Shown: one piece after another, positions 1 to 11,920 of the stretch
Position numbering within the stretch: the stretch's first letter is position 1
Layout: each line of letters begins with the position of its first letter
From: Sodiomyces alkalinus F11
Taxonomy: Eukaryota > Ascomycota > Sordariomycetes > Glomerellales > Plectosphaerellaceae
DNA length: 64,000 nucleotides
Direction: 5' to 3'
NCBI RefSeq assembly: GCF_003711515.1
Contig: NW_021167081.1
Span: 3,714,483-3,778,482 of the forward strand
The notes under the pieces: generated by a model
The model's input: only the letters and a program-made list of their open reading frames with translations
Told to the model about the DNA's origin: nothing
Databases searched by the model: none
Translations under genes and position numbers: made by a program

Positions 1-2950
1 CCGGCCGCTATCTATAAGCTCGGCTTTTTAAGCCTATAGGCAGTCTATAATCGCTAGTATCTCTTTATCGTGAATCGGGTAATTATACTCGGCGGAGTTA
101 AGACGATGTGAGTAGTATACGATAACGCACCTATATCCTTATTTATCTTCCTATAGGAATACGCTACCTAGCGCGAACTATAAGTAATCCGTTTCTAGCT
201 AGGTCTTCCTTTTAGGTTACTATTATTATAGGTAAGGCTTTTCCTAGAACCTCTACTTTAGCTCCTTAAAGGCTGCCTCTGATAGGGGGCCCTTGTAAAA
301 CAGGGCGTTTTTCTTTATTAGGGCCGTGAGTGGCGCTATAACGGCTATAAAGTCGCGGATAAATATCCTATAGAAGTTAGCGAACCCTAGGAAACTTCGC
401 ACGCTAGTCGCGGAGACTAGCGCTTCCTATTCTACGATAGCCTTAAGTTTTTCGGGGTTATAAGATCCCCCTTTTTCCGCCGTAACGATAAACCCTAGGT
501 ATTTAACCGTCTTAACGCTAAACTCGTACTTCTTCGGGTTAAGGTTTAGTCTAACGTCTACGAGGGCACTAAGCACTCGCTATACCTTCTCCTTATAGTC
601 CTTATAACATCCGTCTAAGTAAATTAGGATATTATCTATATACGCGGAGACGAAATCGTTAAGGAAGTCCCGTAGCAATAAGTTAATATATCGCTAGAAT
701 ATTATAGACGGGCCGGATAACCTAAAAGGGTATACTAGCTACTCGAATAGTCTAAATCGAGTACAGAATACGGTCTTATACTTATACCTAAGAGCTATCC
801 GTATCTTATAGAAGGCGGCGATAACGTCTAATTTAGTATACTACTTCGCCTTATCTAGGTTATATAGGGTCTCTATAATTAGGAGGAGTAGGTAACGATC
901 TCGCCAAGTAATCGTATTTAGGGCGCGGTAATCGTAGTAAAATCGGAGGCCGCCTCCTAGCTTTCTTAGGAATAGTATAGGCGCGGCGGCCGCTAAGCTA
1001 CTCGCACGAATAAATCCCTTATCTATTAGGTCCGTTATCGTCTTCCGTAATATAAGGAGCTCTTTATATAATATATTATAGAGCGGGCCCTATAGTAAGG
1101 TTTATTATTACTACTATTATCCTTCTATAAGTAGACCTTATAGTCGGTGCTAGGTCGGTATAGGGGTAAGCGTATAGAGTATAAGGGCGTAAATAAGTCG
1201 CCGAACTCTTATATAATACCCTTAGGGACGTATTCTCGCGGGTCTACTAGTTCCTTCGTGCTTAGGGCCTTTTCGATATCTTTTAACGATATAGCCCGTA
1301 AGCTCTCTTCCTATCTATTTCCTCTCCGGTACTATAATTATCTATATAGCCCTATAAATATAGACCCTATTACTAGTACTATAGTACGGATCTCTTATAC
1401 TACTTTTAGCTCCTTTTCGCCCTAAAGTCGGATATCGATATTAGCTACTCCGTGGCGGAGCCTTTATTCCTTAGCGTAGAGGACTATATCGTTATATTCT
1501 ATTTATAGGAGCCTAAGGAAGAGATCCTAATCTAGACCTAGTAATATATACGCGAAAACGCGCTCGGTATATCTTTATATATCTAGCGTAAAGACTATAA
1601 TACTAGCGCTATTAGCGGGTTTAGTCTTATCCGAGAAGCGTTTTAGTAGTCGTTTCTTTTTATCGACTAATAGTAGTTGTATTTTTCGAGTAAACTTCGT
1701 ATTTATAGCGGTATAGTAATTATATCCTATATCTATCAAAGCGTTTATTAACCTACTACTATTAACTCTTATTTAGATTAATACTAACTCGCTCCGTAGT
1801 AGCGGTTTAAACTCCTCCTACTCGCGTTACTCTCGCGCCATCGGCTTTAGTGCCTAATTTCGCACTAGAGCTACTCTTTTTCCGAGTCTTCGGTATCTTC
1901 GGGAATATCTTCGGATTCCTCCTCTTAAGGGGACATTCGGGCCACCGTATCCTTCTTACTTTTATAGTGCTGTTAAACGTGACCCTTCTTCTAATAATTC
2001 TAATACGTGATATTCGCGTAGCTGTTAGGTTTTTATTAGGTCCCCTTAGACTCGCCGACCTTATTAACTCCACTTATAGCGATATCGCCGTTAGCGTCCT
2101 TACCTAGTTTACGGGTAATAGGAATTAGTTAGTACGACTTACTAATACCCTCCTATCTCCACGTAATCGTCTATACCTTATCGACTTACTCGGAGTAGGT
2201 ATCGGGGAGATTAGCTACTATTAGGCTATTACGTAGCCTATCGTTTAGGGCGCCGTTAAGGAACGATATCTTAATATAGTCCACCTAGTTATAGTCTCCT
2301 GCTTATTAGGTTCCTTTTAAAGGTTAGTAGGAAGCGCGCGAATAGCTAGTTGGGTTTTTACTTTATCGCTCTAAGGGCGTTAGTAGCGCGGCCTTATTCG
2401 CTACGGTCCTTATACGTGCGGTTAAGGTAGGCTATAAATTCCTCCGGGTTAAATTCACCGTTTATGCCTCTATTACCGAAGAAGGTGCTAACTACCTACT
2501 AAGGCTAAGTATCTAAGCACGCGTTAATTAAGTACTACGCCTCCTTATTATTACGGAATAGCGGCCTATCGAGTTTAAGCTTGAGTTGTATAGCCTAGGA
2601 CTAGGCGGTGTATTCTATGCGTTTTCCACTAAATTTTACAGGAATAACGACCTGCTATGCCCGGTATAAGAGTATAGGTACCGGCGGTAGTAGCGGAATA
2701 GGTATAGTAGTCTCTACCTCTAATAGCCTAAGAGAGGGCGAGGGCGTAACGACTAGGGTAGGTATCGGGTACGTAGTAGGTATAAGGTGCGGGTTAAGTT
2801 AAGACCTTTTAAAGGCTACTTATAGGCTAGCGATTATATTATAAATAGGGGCGATATATATCCTTACCGCTTCCTGTATGCGTTATAATACACGTTTATT
2901 AATCTTATTATACGAGGTCTCTATAACTTACCCTTAGCCCCTTAGTAGGC
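1..2950 (-). mobile_element. Ty3/Gypsy retrotransposon internal region, RIP-degraded, cut by left window edge
   Basis: Read on the minus strand this is a Gypsy gag-pol. The RT active-site segment reads YIDNILIYL (616-642) followed by LNPKKYEF; the thumb/connection reads SVRSFLGFANFYR (about 350-420) and PLTALIKKN (about 300-340). RNase H therefore lies toward position 1 and integrase beyond the window. The second catalytic Asp of the YIDD motif has become Asn, a TpG-to-TpA lesion. Bases 1640-2900 would be gag, with a Lys/Arg-rich stretch around 1807-2073. Many TAG and TAA codons replace Gln and Trp. No clear LTR was delimited; the element's 5' LTR should lie near 2950-3180. The family call is firm, the borders are approximate. 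Confidence 0.8.
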
Positions 2951-3180
2951 TCGGGGCGAAGTGGCCGGGACCTCCTTCTATATAAGCGTTAAAGCTTATA
3001 ATCTTACGAGTTCGAATATGTAACGGCTTATTAAAAGTTATTCACGTATTAAGGCCGAAAGTATAGATTATTCGAACTAAGGAGGGAAAGGAGGAAGGGA
3101 AAAGCCTGCGCGGTGTGTAGGCGGCTAAGTATATATAGAATCGCACGGACCTCGCTTACTAGGGAGTCCGTGCTTGTTAG
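2950..3180 (-). other. Probable 5' LTR/leader of the left Gypsy element (unproven)
   Basis: This stretch lies between the gag end of the first Gypsy element and the RNase H part of the next one, where an LTR is expected. It contains a purine-rich run (about 3082-3105). No second copy is in the window, so its borders cannot be fixed. No reading frame was recognised in it. Confidence 0.3.
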
Positions 3181-6100
3181 TCCTGGCCACTACCGGGGAC
3201 TATTCTGCGGGCCATAGCCCGTAACAGTAGCGGTAGTTTAAGTGGTCTATTAGCACCTCTACGGGGGTCTGTGTGTAGGCGATATAGTGTCTTTATTATC
3301 GAAAAGCCTCTATAATGGCTATAAGCTTAGTGTCCAGGGTAAAGTAGTTTAACTTAGGACCTCATAGCTTCTTAGTGAAGAATACTATAGGTCTCTACTA
3401 TTATTCTGCGTCGAGTTAATTAATAACCGCTTTTAGGGCGAAACTTAATACGTCCGGTTTAATCCGGATTAATAATATTAGGTTAAAATACCGAAGAATA
3501 GGCGCCTTTTAGAATTTCTGGTATAATAGCCGAAAAGAATCCCGCTCCTTAGAGGTTAATACGAAGACCCCTACTTTTCCCTCCTCTTTTAATAGGTTAG
3601 TTAGTAGTGCTATAATCTTAGAGTAGGACTTAATAAACCGCCGGGAAAAACCCGTAAACCCTAAGAAAACCTAGATTTTCTTAATCGTGTTTAGCTCTTC
3701 CTAATCCCGAATAGCTTTTACCCGCTTAGGGTCTATAAAGATACTATAAGGACTATAGATAAACCCGAGGAACTCTACCTCTTAAACCTTAAAGATATAT
3801 TTCTTCGGATTAGCGTATAAGGACTATTCCTATAGCCGTTATAGGATACTCCCTATATATCGGCGATATAATACTACGGCTAAGCTGTAGATTAAGATAT
3901 CATCTAGGTAGATAACGTAAATAATGTCTATAAGTCCTCGTAGAGATTTATTAATATACCGTTAGAAGGAGGTAGAAGCGTTATAAAGACTAAAAGGTAT
4001 TACTAGATACTTATAATACCCGTACTTAGTCCGAAATACGGTCTTCTATTTATCGCCTTCTCGGATCCGTAACCGGTAATAGGCGTCCTTAAGGTCTAAC
4101 TTTATATAGATCGTAGAATAGGATAGGCGGTCTAAAATCTTATAAATTAGCGGGAGTAGCGTACGGTCCTTCTTAGTTACCTTATTAAGTCCTCGGTAGT
4201 CTATATATAGTCTTAGCTTTCTACCCTTCTTCGGAATAAAAAGGATAGGGGCGCCTACTAGACTGGATAAAGGCCGGATCCATTATTTCGCTAAAGTATC
4301 TTTAATATACTCCCTTAAGACTACGAGTTCTTTTTCGGCTAAGGCGTAAATAGGACTAAAGGGGGGCGATTTACCTTTATTAAGTTTAATAGCGTAGTCC
4401 TACTTATAGTGCGGTAGGAGGCGACCGGCTTCGACTATATTAAAAATATTAGTAAAATCTTAGTATAGTTTAGGGAGGGTATCATTATTAGGGGGGCTAG
4501 GGGGGTTCTGGATATACTCTTAGTAGTCTTAAGGAGGGTTCTGGGTAGTAATTATAATCTGGCCTAGACGCGTAGGATAAACGGCCGTGGTAGTCTATAC
4601 TATTAAAGGGACTACCGTGGTAGCGCGGTTAATAGCCTTCCGTAGCTAACGAGTTATAGTAATACGAGCTAATTCGGACTTCTAAAGATAAGAAGTCCAC
4701 GTCTTATCATTTTAGTGGATACTAGGACTATAGGACTAAAGCTATAGGAGACTAAGGATAATCTAAGCACTATAGGGGTCTAAATCTATAATATAAAATA
4801 TAATAGTTTCGGCTCGGGTCCTACCCTAACTATCTATAATCCGGTAGATTAATTTTATAATACCGTAGGTCTTTACCTACTAACCTAGTACTAACTATAA
4901 GACGTCCTTAGTAGGTCCTAAGGGTTCGTAACCTGGTAAAAGGCTAGCGTGGGTAATAACGTCTAAGTCCGAATCTAAGTCTATATAAGTACGGTAAGAG
5001 GTCTATTCGCTATCTTATTATACACCGCCTTATCGTAAACTAAGTTACACCTTTAGGGGACTATAGAAAAGAGGTGCCGATATAGACAGCGTATATTCCT
5101 ATTATAAGGGTTCCTTAGAAGGTATAACCTGCACTTAACCTATTATAGTGTTTCTCTTAGGATCTACTAGTATAGAATTAGCATTTATCGACTTATTCTA
5201 GGGATTATTTAAAGGCCTATTAGCAGTCTAACTCGTCTTCCTAGGGTTCTTTAGGTATAAGGAGCGATAATAGCCTTTCTCGTAATAGTACAAACACTCG
5301 ATTTCCTGAATAGGGGTTAATAGACTAGTCCGGGGGTTCTTCTAGGGTTTATCCAACATGTCCTCGTCTTATCCTTTAATACCCTTAGTGTTATTCTGGT
5401 TACGACCACGTGAAGGGCTCGACTATCTTTTCCGCTTATCGTTACGCTTAGCCCGCTAGTAGGCCGGTAGGGAAGAGCGAGGTTAGTTATTATCCTCTGT
5501 ATCCTGAATTGAGGTAACCTAGGCTTAGCGGGCGGCTATATAGAGCTCTTTAACTAACTTCGGTAATCCTCTAGCACGGATCCGGTCTTTAAGGGGCTTT
5601 TATAATTTATTAAGAATTAACTATATACGAATTTTATCGTTAAGAATAATAGGAACTTCTATAAAAAGCCTATTTATAAAGTCTTGGAATCTATCGTAGG
5701 ATTAGTCTAGTTTCTGCCGTATATAGTCGGAGAATAGTTATTCCGTGATAGATATTTCCCGGGTATTATCGTTAACTAATAGACTAGCGAGGAACTTTTT
5801 TATATCTTCCTAAATACCTCCTCCTTCACGATTTATATATCCGAAGGTAGTCCTCTAATACTAACGCTATAGTGACTTAGTAGTCTATAGGAGACTATTA
5901 GAGGCGTAGAAGATTTTAGGTAGTTTAGTACGAAAATAATTAGGGTTTATAGCGATCCGGGACTTAATATTCTTAACGAATATAAGTTATCTATCGTAAG
6001 ATACTCTATCCTATTTAGGGATATCCACGTTTATTTTAATTACCTTATTACCTTATATAGGTATACCTAAAAAGGACTAGGAGGGCTCCTAGGAGGTCGT

Positions 6101-6700
6101 AGGGGTAATAGTATCGGGGTTAATACCGCTACGTAGAAGTTCGAGTCGGCGTTCTTTCTTTTTTCTTTTAAAATATACTTTAAAACGACGGGTCTTTACT
6201 ATAAGCTCGGTATCTTAGAGGTCTATCGTAGGGAGACTCTAGAGATCTAAGTAAGCACTTCGCGTTACACGGTTATCCCCTTATCCTTTAGGGTTAGGAA
6301 TATTAGGGTTAGGGACGCTATCGGAGGAAGGAGGGGGTAAAAGGGAAGAGGATCCTTTCTCGTTATCGTCTATCAGTCCTATAGGAGGGGGAACTAGCGG
6401 ATTAGTGCGTTAAGGTATAATAACCTCGTACTGTTCTATTAGGAACTAGTCGTTATAATTCCTGTTAGTCGTTATACCCGTATCGAAGGGGAGAACGAAT
6501 AAAATATTATAGGTGTACTATAAGCAGTAATAGGCTATTACAGAGCGATATAAGATCACTTAGGGACTAATAAGAACTAAGGAGGGGGTATCGTGATAAG
6601 ATTATTCGTTAAGTCCTCGCGAGACTCTAGGAACTATGAAAGACACTCCTCTCTTTATACCTACCTAAGGTCTCCTAACTAAATAGGTAGTAAGAGGCCT
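3180..6700 (-). mobile_element. Second Ty3/Gypsy internal region (RNase H-RT-PR-gag), RIP-degraded
   Basis: On the minus strand the RT motif YLDDILIYS survives unmutated at 3884-3910, preceded by DIIYV; FLGFTGFSRRFIKSY (about 3610-3680) is the conserved connection segment, and RNase H follows to about 3180. The gag zinc knuckle is recognisable at about 5255-5296 as C-L-Y-Y-Y-E-K-G-Y-Y-R-S-L-Y: the first Cys survives, while the second Cys, the His and the last Cys are all Tyr. No integrase is seen; the RNase H end abuts the neighbouring element, so the 3' end seems lost or displaced by insertion. It is separate from the first element because both carry their own RT. Confidence 0.8.
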
Positions 6701-6943
6701 CCTTAGGACTAAGTTTAGGCGTATGCTGGTTCCTAAGCTGACCGGCTTACTAGATCTCAGCTAACTTCTAAGCTAACCAGCTTACTTAACTTCGACGCGT
6801 TGTGTCTTTAACGGTCTGACCTAACTACGATCCCTCTATCTATATATAAGTCTGGTGCTAGTCCTATGGCAACGTATAAACACTGTATATTCTAACAATA
6901 AGTCCTCATATAAAATAGTTTCGACGGGTTTTTACTTACTCTA

Positions 6944-7305
6944 TATTAAATAGGTAGTTATAAAGAGTGAAAAGTTAGGGTCAAGTAAGGAACCAGGTAT
7001 AGTCATGATAGGATTATAATAGAGTCAGAATATAGGTATAGCTAAAAAGTTAGATTAATCGCTAGCCTCCCTTTATAAAGGGGAGGCCCCCTCACTCCTT
7101 AAGACTACGCTCTACTCCTTTACTCCTCGAGGACTGCTTTATTTACTTCCTCGAGGGCTACCTTATTTACTTCGAGGGGCTATTCTATTTACTATATAAT
7201 AACTTACTTTATTTATGCCTCGAGGGGTCTTAGACTTAGGTATACCTGGACCCCTGTGGGTTCACACTAGGGACCTATTGTGACCACTACTGCAGGCACC
7301 TGACA
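6944..7305. repeat. Solo LTR, family A copy 1 (362 bp)
   Basis: One of three copies (with 11921-12265 and 27675-28019). It begins TATTAAATAG (TGTTAAATAG before RIP) and ends CACCTGACA, giving TG...CA termini. It is flanked by CTCTA on the left and CCCTA on the right, a 5-bp target duplication differing by one C/T transition, so it is most likely a solo LTR. This copy is less RIP-mutated than copy 2. Confidence 0.75.
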
Positions 7306-8440
7306 CCCTATAGGTTTTATCCATACTATATATTCTTTTACCTTAGCTCTTCGTTAACTCATTTAGTTAAAGAGCTCTGAAGTAACTTATATATACAAGA
7401 ATTTATTTAGAAGAAGATATTAACACGCTTTCCCTCCTTAATAGGTTAAGGTATATCGTCGTATAGTAGTAGTACTTAGTATAATACTTATAGTAAGAAA
7501 GTTAGGGTGCTTCCGGGTAATCTTATATTAGATCTAAAGAATATTAGGATTAATAAAGTAGTAATAAAACTAAAACTTATAATTATCTATAGAGCTTTCA
7601 TCTTTTCGTTATCTAGAATGTTAGTTAGAATAATAATTATAATACCTGTATCGAGAGTTTTAGGTATTTCTAGAATACTAACTACGTACCGGAAACGATT
7701 AACTAGTATAGCCCGATAGCCGATAGTAAGTCTCCTATTAGTATAAATAGCTATACATATTAGAATCGAGCTACTCTCGGTCTTAGATAGAATCTACTTT
7801 TCTATTAGGAAGGATAAATATATAGACGTATTATTACAGGTTAACACCGATATAGAGGATCTGGCTATACTCCGGATCTTCCTGACTACGCGCTGTTAAC
7901 GGACCTATATCGCTAAGTCATCGCTACCTTATAGCTAGCCTAGCGCTATAGACTTTTCTCCTTTTCCTTCTTCCTCCCTTACTTCTAGATAATCTATTAT
8001 TACGACCTTACATAGTGCCACGACCTATAACTAGTCGTTTACACGTATTTAGTGTATATATACCTGCTTTACTTTATTCTGTTAAATTACGTCTCGGGCT
8101 ATATAACGACTTAGATAAAGTCTATAAAGATAGAGTCTTCGATTCTTATTCTTAAGGAATCTAGTATTATAGAATTTATTATTATATTATCCTAGGTCTA
8201 GTAGCAGTTTATCTTTATAAATCTCGCTATATACATTAATGTATATATCTGGATCTATCTTAAATATAATAAAGAAAATTTCTAACTCGTTTCCGAAACG
8301 CTTTCCGGTCTTCGGATTACTAGTTATTTAATTCTTAATCGTTTCTTAACCGTTTCCCTTTATACGTTCGATTATCACCACTTTATTAAGTTATTTACCC
8401 CTTACTTACTTATTTACCCCTCCTATTAATACCTAATACT
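7306..8440. other. Degraded, gene-free stretch; no recognisable domain
   Basis: A TA-rich sequence with RIP-type composition. An open stretch at 7507-7719 (+) matches nothing I recognise. No LTR, RT or transposase motif was found. It is probably old transposon DNA. The composition returns to normal at about 8450, where the gene island begins. Confidence 0.4.
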
Positions 8441-8449
8441 TACTTAGGC

Positions 8450-8751
8450 ATACACGCAGGTTATATAACACGGCACGGACCCTGCCCTATAGCAACCCTT
8501 AGCTTAACGTTATAGCCCTATAACCACTATCAGCCAAGCCCTCTAGTTAGATATCAGTTTATCTGTAATCTGGGCTCGGACCAGAAAAGGACTTGTCGGT
8601 TAATCACCTGATTCCCGGACTCGGCCGTCTTACCAAGGTTGTTGAGCCGTTGCTCGACACAATATCCACATTCAGAACCTACACTTCTTCATAAACATAC
8701 CATTACTTCCGTTACTCCTCCACGAAGCAATTGCAGCTTCAAACATCAACA
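8450..8751 (+). promoter_or_regulatory. Upstream region / 5' UTR of the COX7-like gene
   Basis: Composition changes here from RIP-saturated to ordinary: CA and TG dinucleotides are common again. From about 8650 to the ATG at 8752 the sequence is C/T- and CA-rich, as in many fungal 5' leaders, ending in ATCAACA just before the start codon. No clear TATA box was seen. The extent is inferred. Confidence 0.4.
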
Positions 8752-9199
8752 ATGAGGTTAGTCTCGAAACTTCAGTTGCTCAGCAGAGGGCTTTCGATTT
8801 ACTGCTCCCGTATTGAACCTGTGTCGGGATACCTCAGCTCATAAATCACAGTCTCGTTAACGCTAGGAACAAGGTGCCCGAGCACCAGAGGTTCTACCAA
8901 GCCGCCTACAACAACCATCAACGCTTGTGGAAGATTGTGCGTCTCCTAGTACACCCCATTTTGCCCGCGTCTTGAATGCCTCGAAACTGGACATTCGATT
9001 GGCGCTAACACAAAGCCGCAGAACCCGCGCTCGAAGTATTACATGGTACCGTACCTTGCCCTTCTTTGGGGGGGATTTGCTGGTATGTTGAATGCCTTCA
9101 ATTCATACATCGGTTTGCGCTTACCTTGATGTTTCAGGTTCCGTCTACATGGGCGCCCGAAAGGTTTCCGGCCACAACACCTGGTTCGGCCAGAACTAG
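8752..9199 (+). CDS. COX7: Cytochrome c oxidase subunit 7 (VIIa)-like protein, four exons, 70 aa
   Basis: Likely a small single-pass subunit of mitochondrial complex IV in the inner membrane. Proposed exons: 8752-8756, 8852-8936, 9022-9082 and 9138-9199. The 213 nt divide exactly into 71 codons. Introns start GTTAGT, GTGCGT and GTATGT and end CACAG, CCGCAG and TTTCAG; the second has a GCTAAC branch site at 9003-9008. The product contains NKVPEHQRFYQAAY (residues 8-21), then NPRSKYY (31-37), a hydrophobic segment (about 38-55) and the tail HNTWFGQN. The order NKV...F/YQ...PRS...membrane segment follows yeast Cox7, where NKV, FQ and HPRS occupy the same places. An alternative acceptor at 8866 would also keep frame and shorten the N-terminus by five residues. 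It is convergent with the clathrin gene. The family is recalled from memory; the exon model is self-consistent but not tested against transcripts. Confidence 0.72.
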
Positions 9200-9496
9200 T
9201 CCAGTTCGATGTTATGTGGAGTGAGGGAAGTTGTGTCCAATACATAGATCTCAATACACATTCAATTGAGACGCAAATGTGAAGTAATCGAGAGCAAATT
9301 GGAGTTCATCGTCAATCGCACGACACCAACTCATATGTTGTCGTTGCTCCAAAAAAGTCCACCGGTGCGAGGGAATTTTCTTCAAGACTCATGTCCATAT
9401 TAGGATACTAAGTAAGGCCAATGGCCGGAAGTAGATCGAGCATGATCTTCTGGGGTTTTGGTCAAGGCCTGTAAAAATCACGAGACTTGGCCTTCC
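9200..9496. other. Convergent intergenic region with the 3' UTRs of both genes
   Basis: About 300 bp of ordinary-composition DNA between the two stop codons. It must hold both 3' ends. No ORF or conserved motif was identified. RIP has not visibly affected it. Confidence 0.5.
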
Positions 9497-10326
9497 CTAG
9501 TAGCCTTCGGCTCCAGGAGCCTTGCTGTCTTTCTTCAAACTGACGAGCAACTCACGAAAGCGCTCCTTGCCAGAACCAGCTGCACCACCCTTGAGTCCTT
9601 TGCCACTGACATCCACGAGCTTCGCAATTCTCTCCCAGCTGGTGCCGCCAGATACAGTATCCTCTCGATTGGCCATGAATTGCTCCACGTCCTTACGTGT
9701 CTGTGCGATGGATTTTTCTTTTTTGCTGTTGTAATTTTCATAGAAGTCATCAATCTGATGCTGCGCTTCCTTGATCGTCTCTTCCCGCTGAGCAGCGTAT
9801 AGTTCCGCACGCTTCTGAATCTGTACATCGCGGCGCTCCCGCCATTCCTTGGTCACCTCCGGCTCTGCTTCGTCTTCGACGGTCGTTTGAAAGCCGGACT
9901 TGAAATCGATACTGGGTTTGGTAATATTTCCAGCAGAGGCAACTGACTGGAAACACCTAAGAGGTTAGAACGAAGAAGTGATTAGTAAGTAGGAAGTTGC
10001 CTGACCTCGTGCTCGTTTCCAACATTGGGGCAGTCCGACACATGAGTTGACTTCTGCTGTTCGGCATTGTCACCAGCAAGGAAGTCATGTCCGAGCTCTA
10101 AGGTGGAACCATTGTTATTGCCAGCAAATTGCTCAGCGTCATCACCTAAGAAGGCCTTTTCACGGGCGATGAAGTCTTCAGCGGAAGGCTCTATACCGGA
10201 AGGTTTGATGTCTGTTTCGACTGTAATCCGTTTCCATTAGTTAGCGTTGCTCTGCAGAGGATGGGCGGTGGAGGCCTGCGTACCGACAGAATCGAACTCT
10301 TCCAGAGATGGAAATCTGTCTACCAT
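9497..10326 (-). CDS. CLC1: Clathrin light chain, three exons, 235 aa
   Basis: The light chain of clathrin binds and regulates the heavy chain on coated pits and trans-Golgi/endosomal vesicles. Exons on the minus strand: 10326-10284, 10220-10006, 9946-9497 (708 nt, 236 codons). The N-terminus MVDRFPSLEEFDS and the AREKAFLGDDAEQF segment are typical of fungal light chains. The last exon carries the heavy-chain-binding helix (EWRERRDVQI, IDDFYENYNSKKEKSI) and the C-terminal block GTSWERIAKLVDVSGKG ... GSGKERFRELL. Intron 1 (10283-10221, 63 bp) starts GTACGC, has GCTAAC at 10245-10240 and ends ACAG; it keeps frame and contains an in-frame TAA, so unspliced it would look like a nonsense mutation. 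Intron 2 (10005-9947, 59 bp) has CTAAC and ends CCAG. The gene appears intact, with no RIP damage, despite RIP-saturated repeats on both sides of the island. Confidence 0.95.
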
Positions 10327-10690
10327 GGTGACAAGGTGGTATAGCTAAGGTGCACCTCGATATGACCTGGTGGAGAGTGGCAGTGCGGGGGATAGAGCCT
10401 TGAAGGCCAGAACTCTCGGAGAGGGCGTGCGGTAAAATGGCGAGGGCGGGTGTCCTGTCATAAACAGACCGTCTGTTACTTAGGCGACAGGGAGTAGTAA
10501 AACTGGGAGAGCTCGACGAACGTTGTTAAACCGCAGCAACACGAGACGATACATACAAGGACCTGGAAAAGCATACGCCGAGTTACACAGGTGTCTCGAC
10601 ACGTTAAACATGCGGAAACGGAACAATGACCCTCCGAGCAACCTATACCACTAACAATGTCCACATTTATTATACCGTAAGGCTAAACAG
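10327..10690 (-). promoter_or_regulatory. Upstream region of the clathrin light chain gene
   Basis: Ordinary-composition DNA between the start codon and the point (about 10,690) where RIP-type TA-rich sequence resumes. No TATA box or known operator was recognised. A minus-strand open stretch at 10476-10664 is Cys-rich, short and shows no domain; it is taken as chance. Confidence 0.4.
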
Positions 10691-10699
10691 CACCCACCG

Positions 10700-11920
10700 T
10701 TTGGATACGTAGCACCTAAATGATCTACTATAACCCGGGACCCGAATATCCTATCTTAAATATGTATATTTTCCGGGGCGGTATAAATGCAGGAATATTC
10801 GGTATATATATTAATTAAGTAATATACGATATCCGTTAATTAGACAGAACTATAGCTATTTATATCGCGATTTCGTGAAATTCCCTAAGTTCCTTTATAG
10901 CTCGAAGAGCTATAAGTTTCTCTTCCTCTTAAAATCTTAACTGCTTATCGAAAAAGACCTTAAACCGAGTACAAAGATACCCTATAGTATACTTGGCCGA
11001 GTTCGTAGGAGTTTTATCTACCTTAATCGGTTTATTAGTACGTGCCTTAATAGCCTATTAGCACGAATAAGGTTCGATTATTCCCGATTTAAAGATCGAT
11101 ATAGTCGTTAAAATTAGAGCCGAAGACGCGGTTAAAGCAGGCGGCGTAGCTATTACCTCTAAAAGCTTATATTAAGCTACGATTTCAAAGCATAAAGCTA
11201 GTCTCTTAGTATTAGTCTTACCTTAGCCCTAAGCACGATTAGTTAAAGATATCGTAACAGCCCCTTTAGGGCGGCCTTTACCTTAGATAAGGACTAGATT
11301 TAAGGGCATAGCTATGGCTTTTTCAAATAAAAGACTTACCTCCGGATGTAATAGCCTATTCTATTACTAATACCGATTAGTCGATTATAGCTATAACGGC
11401 TTAGTATTTAGTAAGTGATTAAATAGAATATATAGGCAGGGTAACCTATAAGAGGTTAGCAATAAGCAGGAAAGGTAGGCTATCTTTAGGCGTGGTAGCT
11501 GATTATCGTTCCTCTTAGGCTTAGGTAGTAACTTAACCTGTTATTAAATCGCCTTGAGTGCTTATAGAATAATCCTTTCTCGAACTAGAGAGAAAAGCAT
11601 AATTAAGCTAGTAAAATCCACCTTATTCTGTGAGCGTGCCTTCTCAGTTAAAAACTCTTTTTCCTAGTACTCCTAGTAAAGCCGTAGCTTCCGAAAAATA
11701 GTGGCGAAATCGCTAAAGGAAGTAGAAATAAAGAACTTCAGGCTCGCTTGCCCGAATTCTACGATTAAGGTTATTATATATATGTAACCAAAGCAAGAGA
11801 TCTAATTCACCTCGGAACTAATAAGCTTCTCTTTAAAGAGCGTGATCTAGGTATTTAGAGTATGAGTGATAGCGTTTTCTAGGTGCTTACTATGTTATTA
11901 GAAGGCCTTTAGTTACTTAT
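10700..11920. other. RIP-degraded unidentified repeat, possible gag- or transposase-like frame
   Basis: Dense TAG/TAA codons in what otherwise reads as continuous protein on the plus strand (about 10,980-11,880), with Lys/Arg/Pro-rich stretches such as APLGRPLP and FSNKRLTSG. The pattern (stops only where Gln or Trp could have been) says it was coding before RIP. I do not recognise the family. Confidence 0.35.

Noticed and set aside
7000..7310. Tandem CTCGAGG-containing blocks in LTR A as a CRISPR-like array
   Set aside because: The blocks are uneven, occur in all three LTR copies and are part of the LTR; the organism is a fungus.
9039..9254. 71-codon minus-strand open stretch
   Set aside because: It overlaps the last exons and third intron of the COX7-like gene on the opposite strand and shows no domain; the spliced plus-strand model explains the region better.
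9458..9828. Several overlapping open stretches on both strands over the clathrin light chain
   Set aside because: All are shadows of the last clathrin exon in other frames.
10237..10239. TAA in clathrin codon 30 as a pseudogene mutation
   Set aside because: It lies inside a 63-bp intron with proper donor, branch site and acceptor.
10476..10664. 62-codon Cys-rich minus-strand open stretch upstream of the clathrin gene
   Set aside because: Short, no recognisable motif, lies where the promoter is expected, and no splice link to the clathrin gene is needed.
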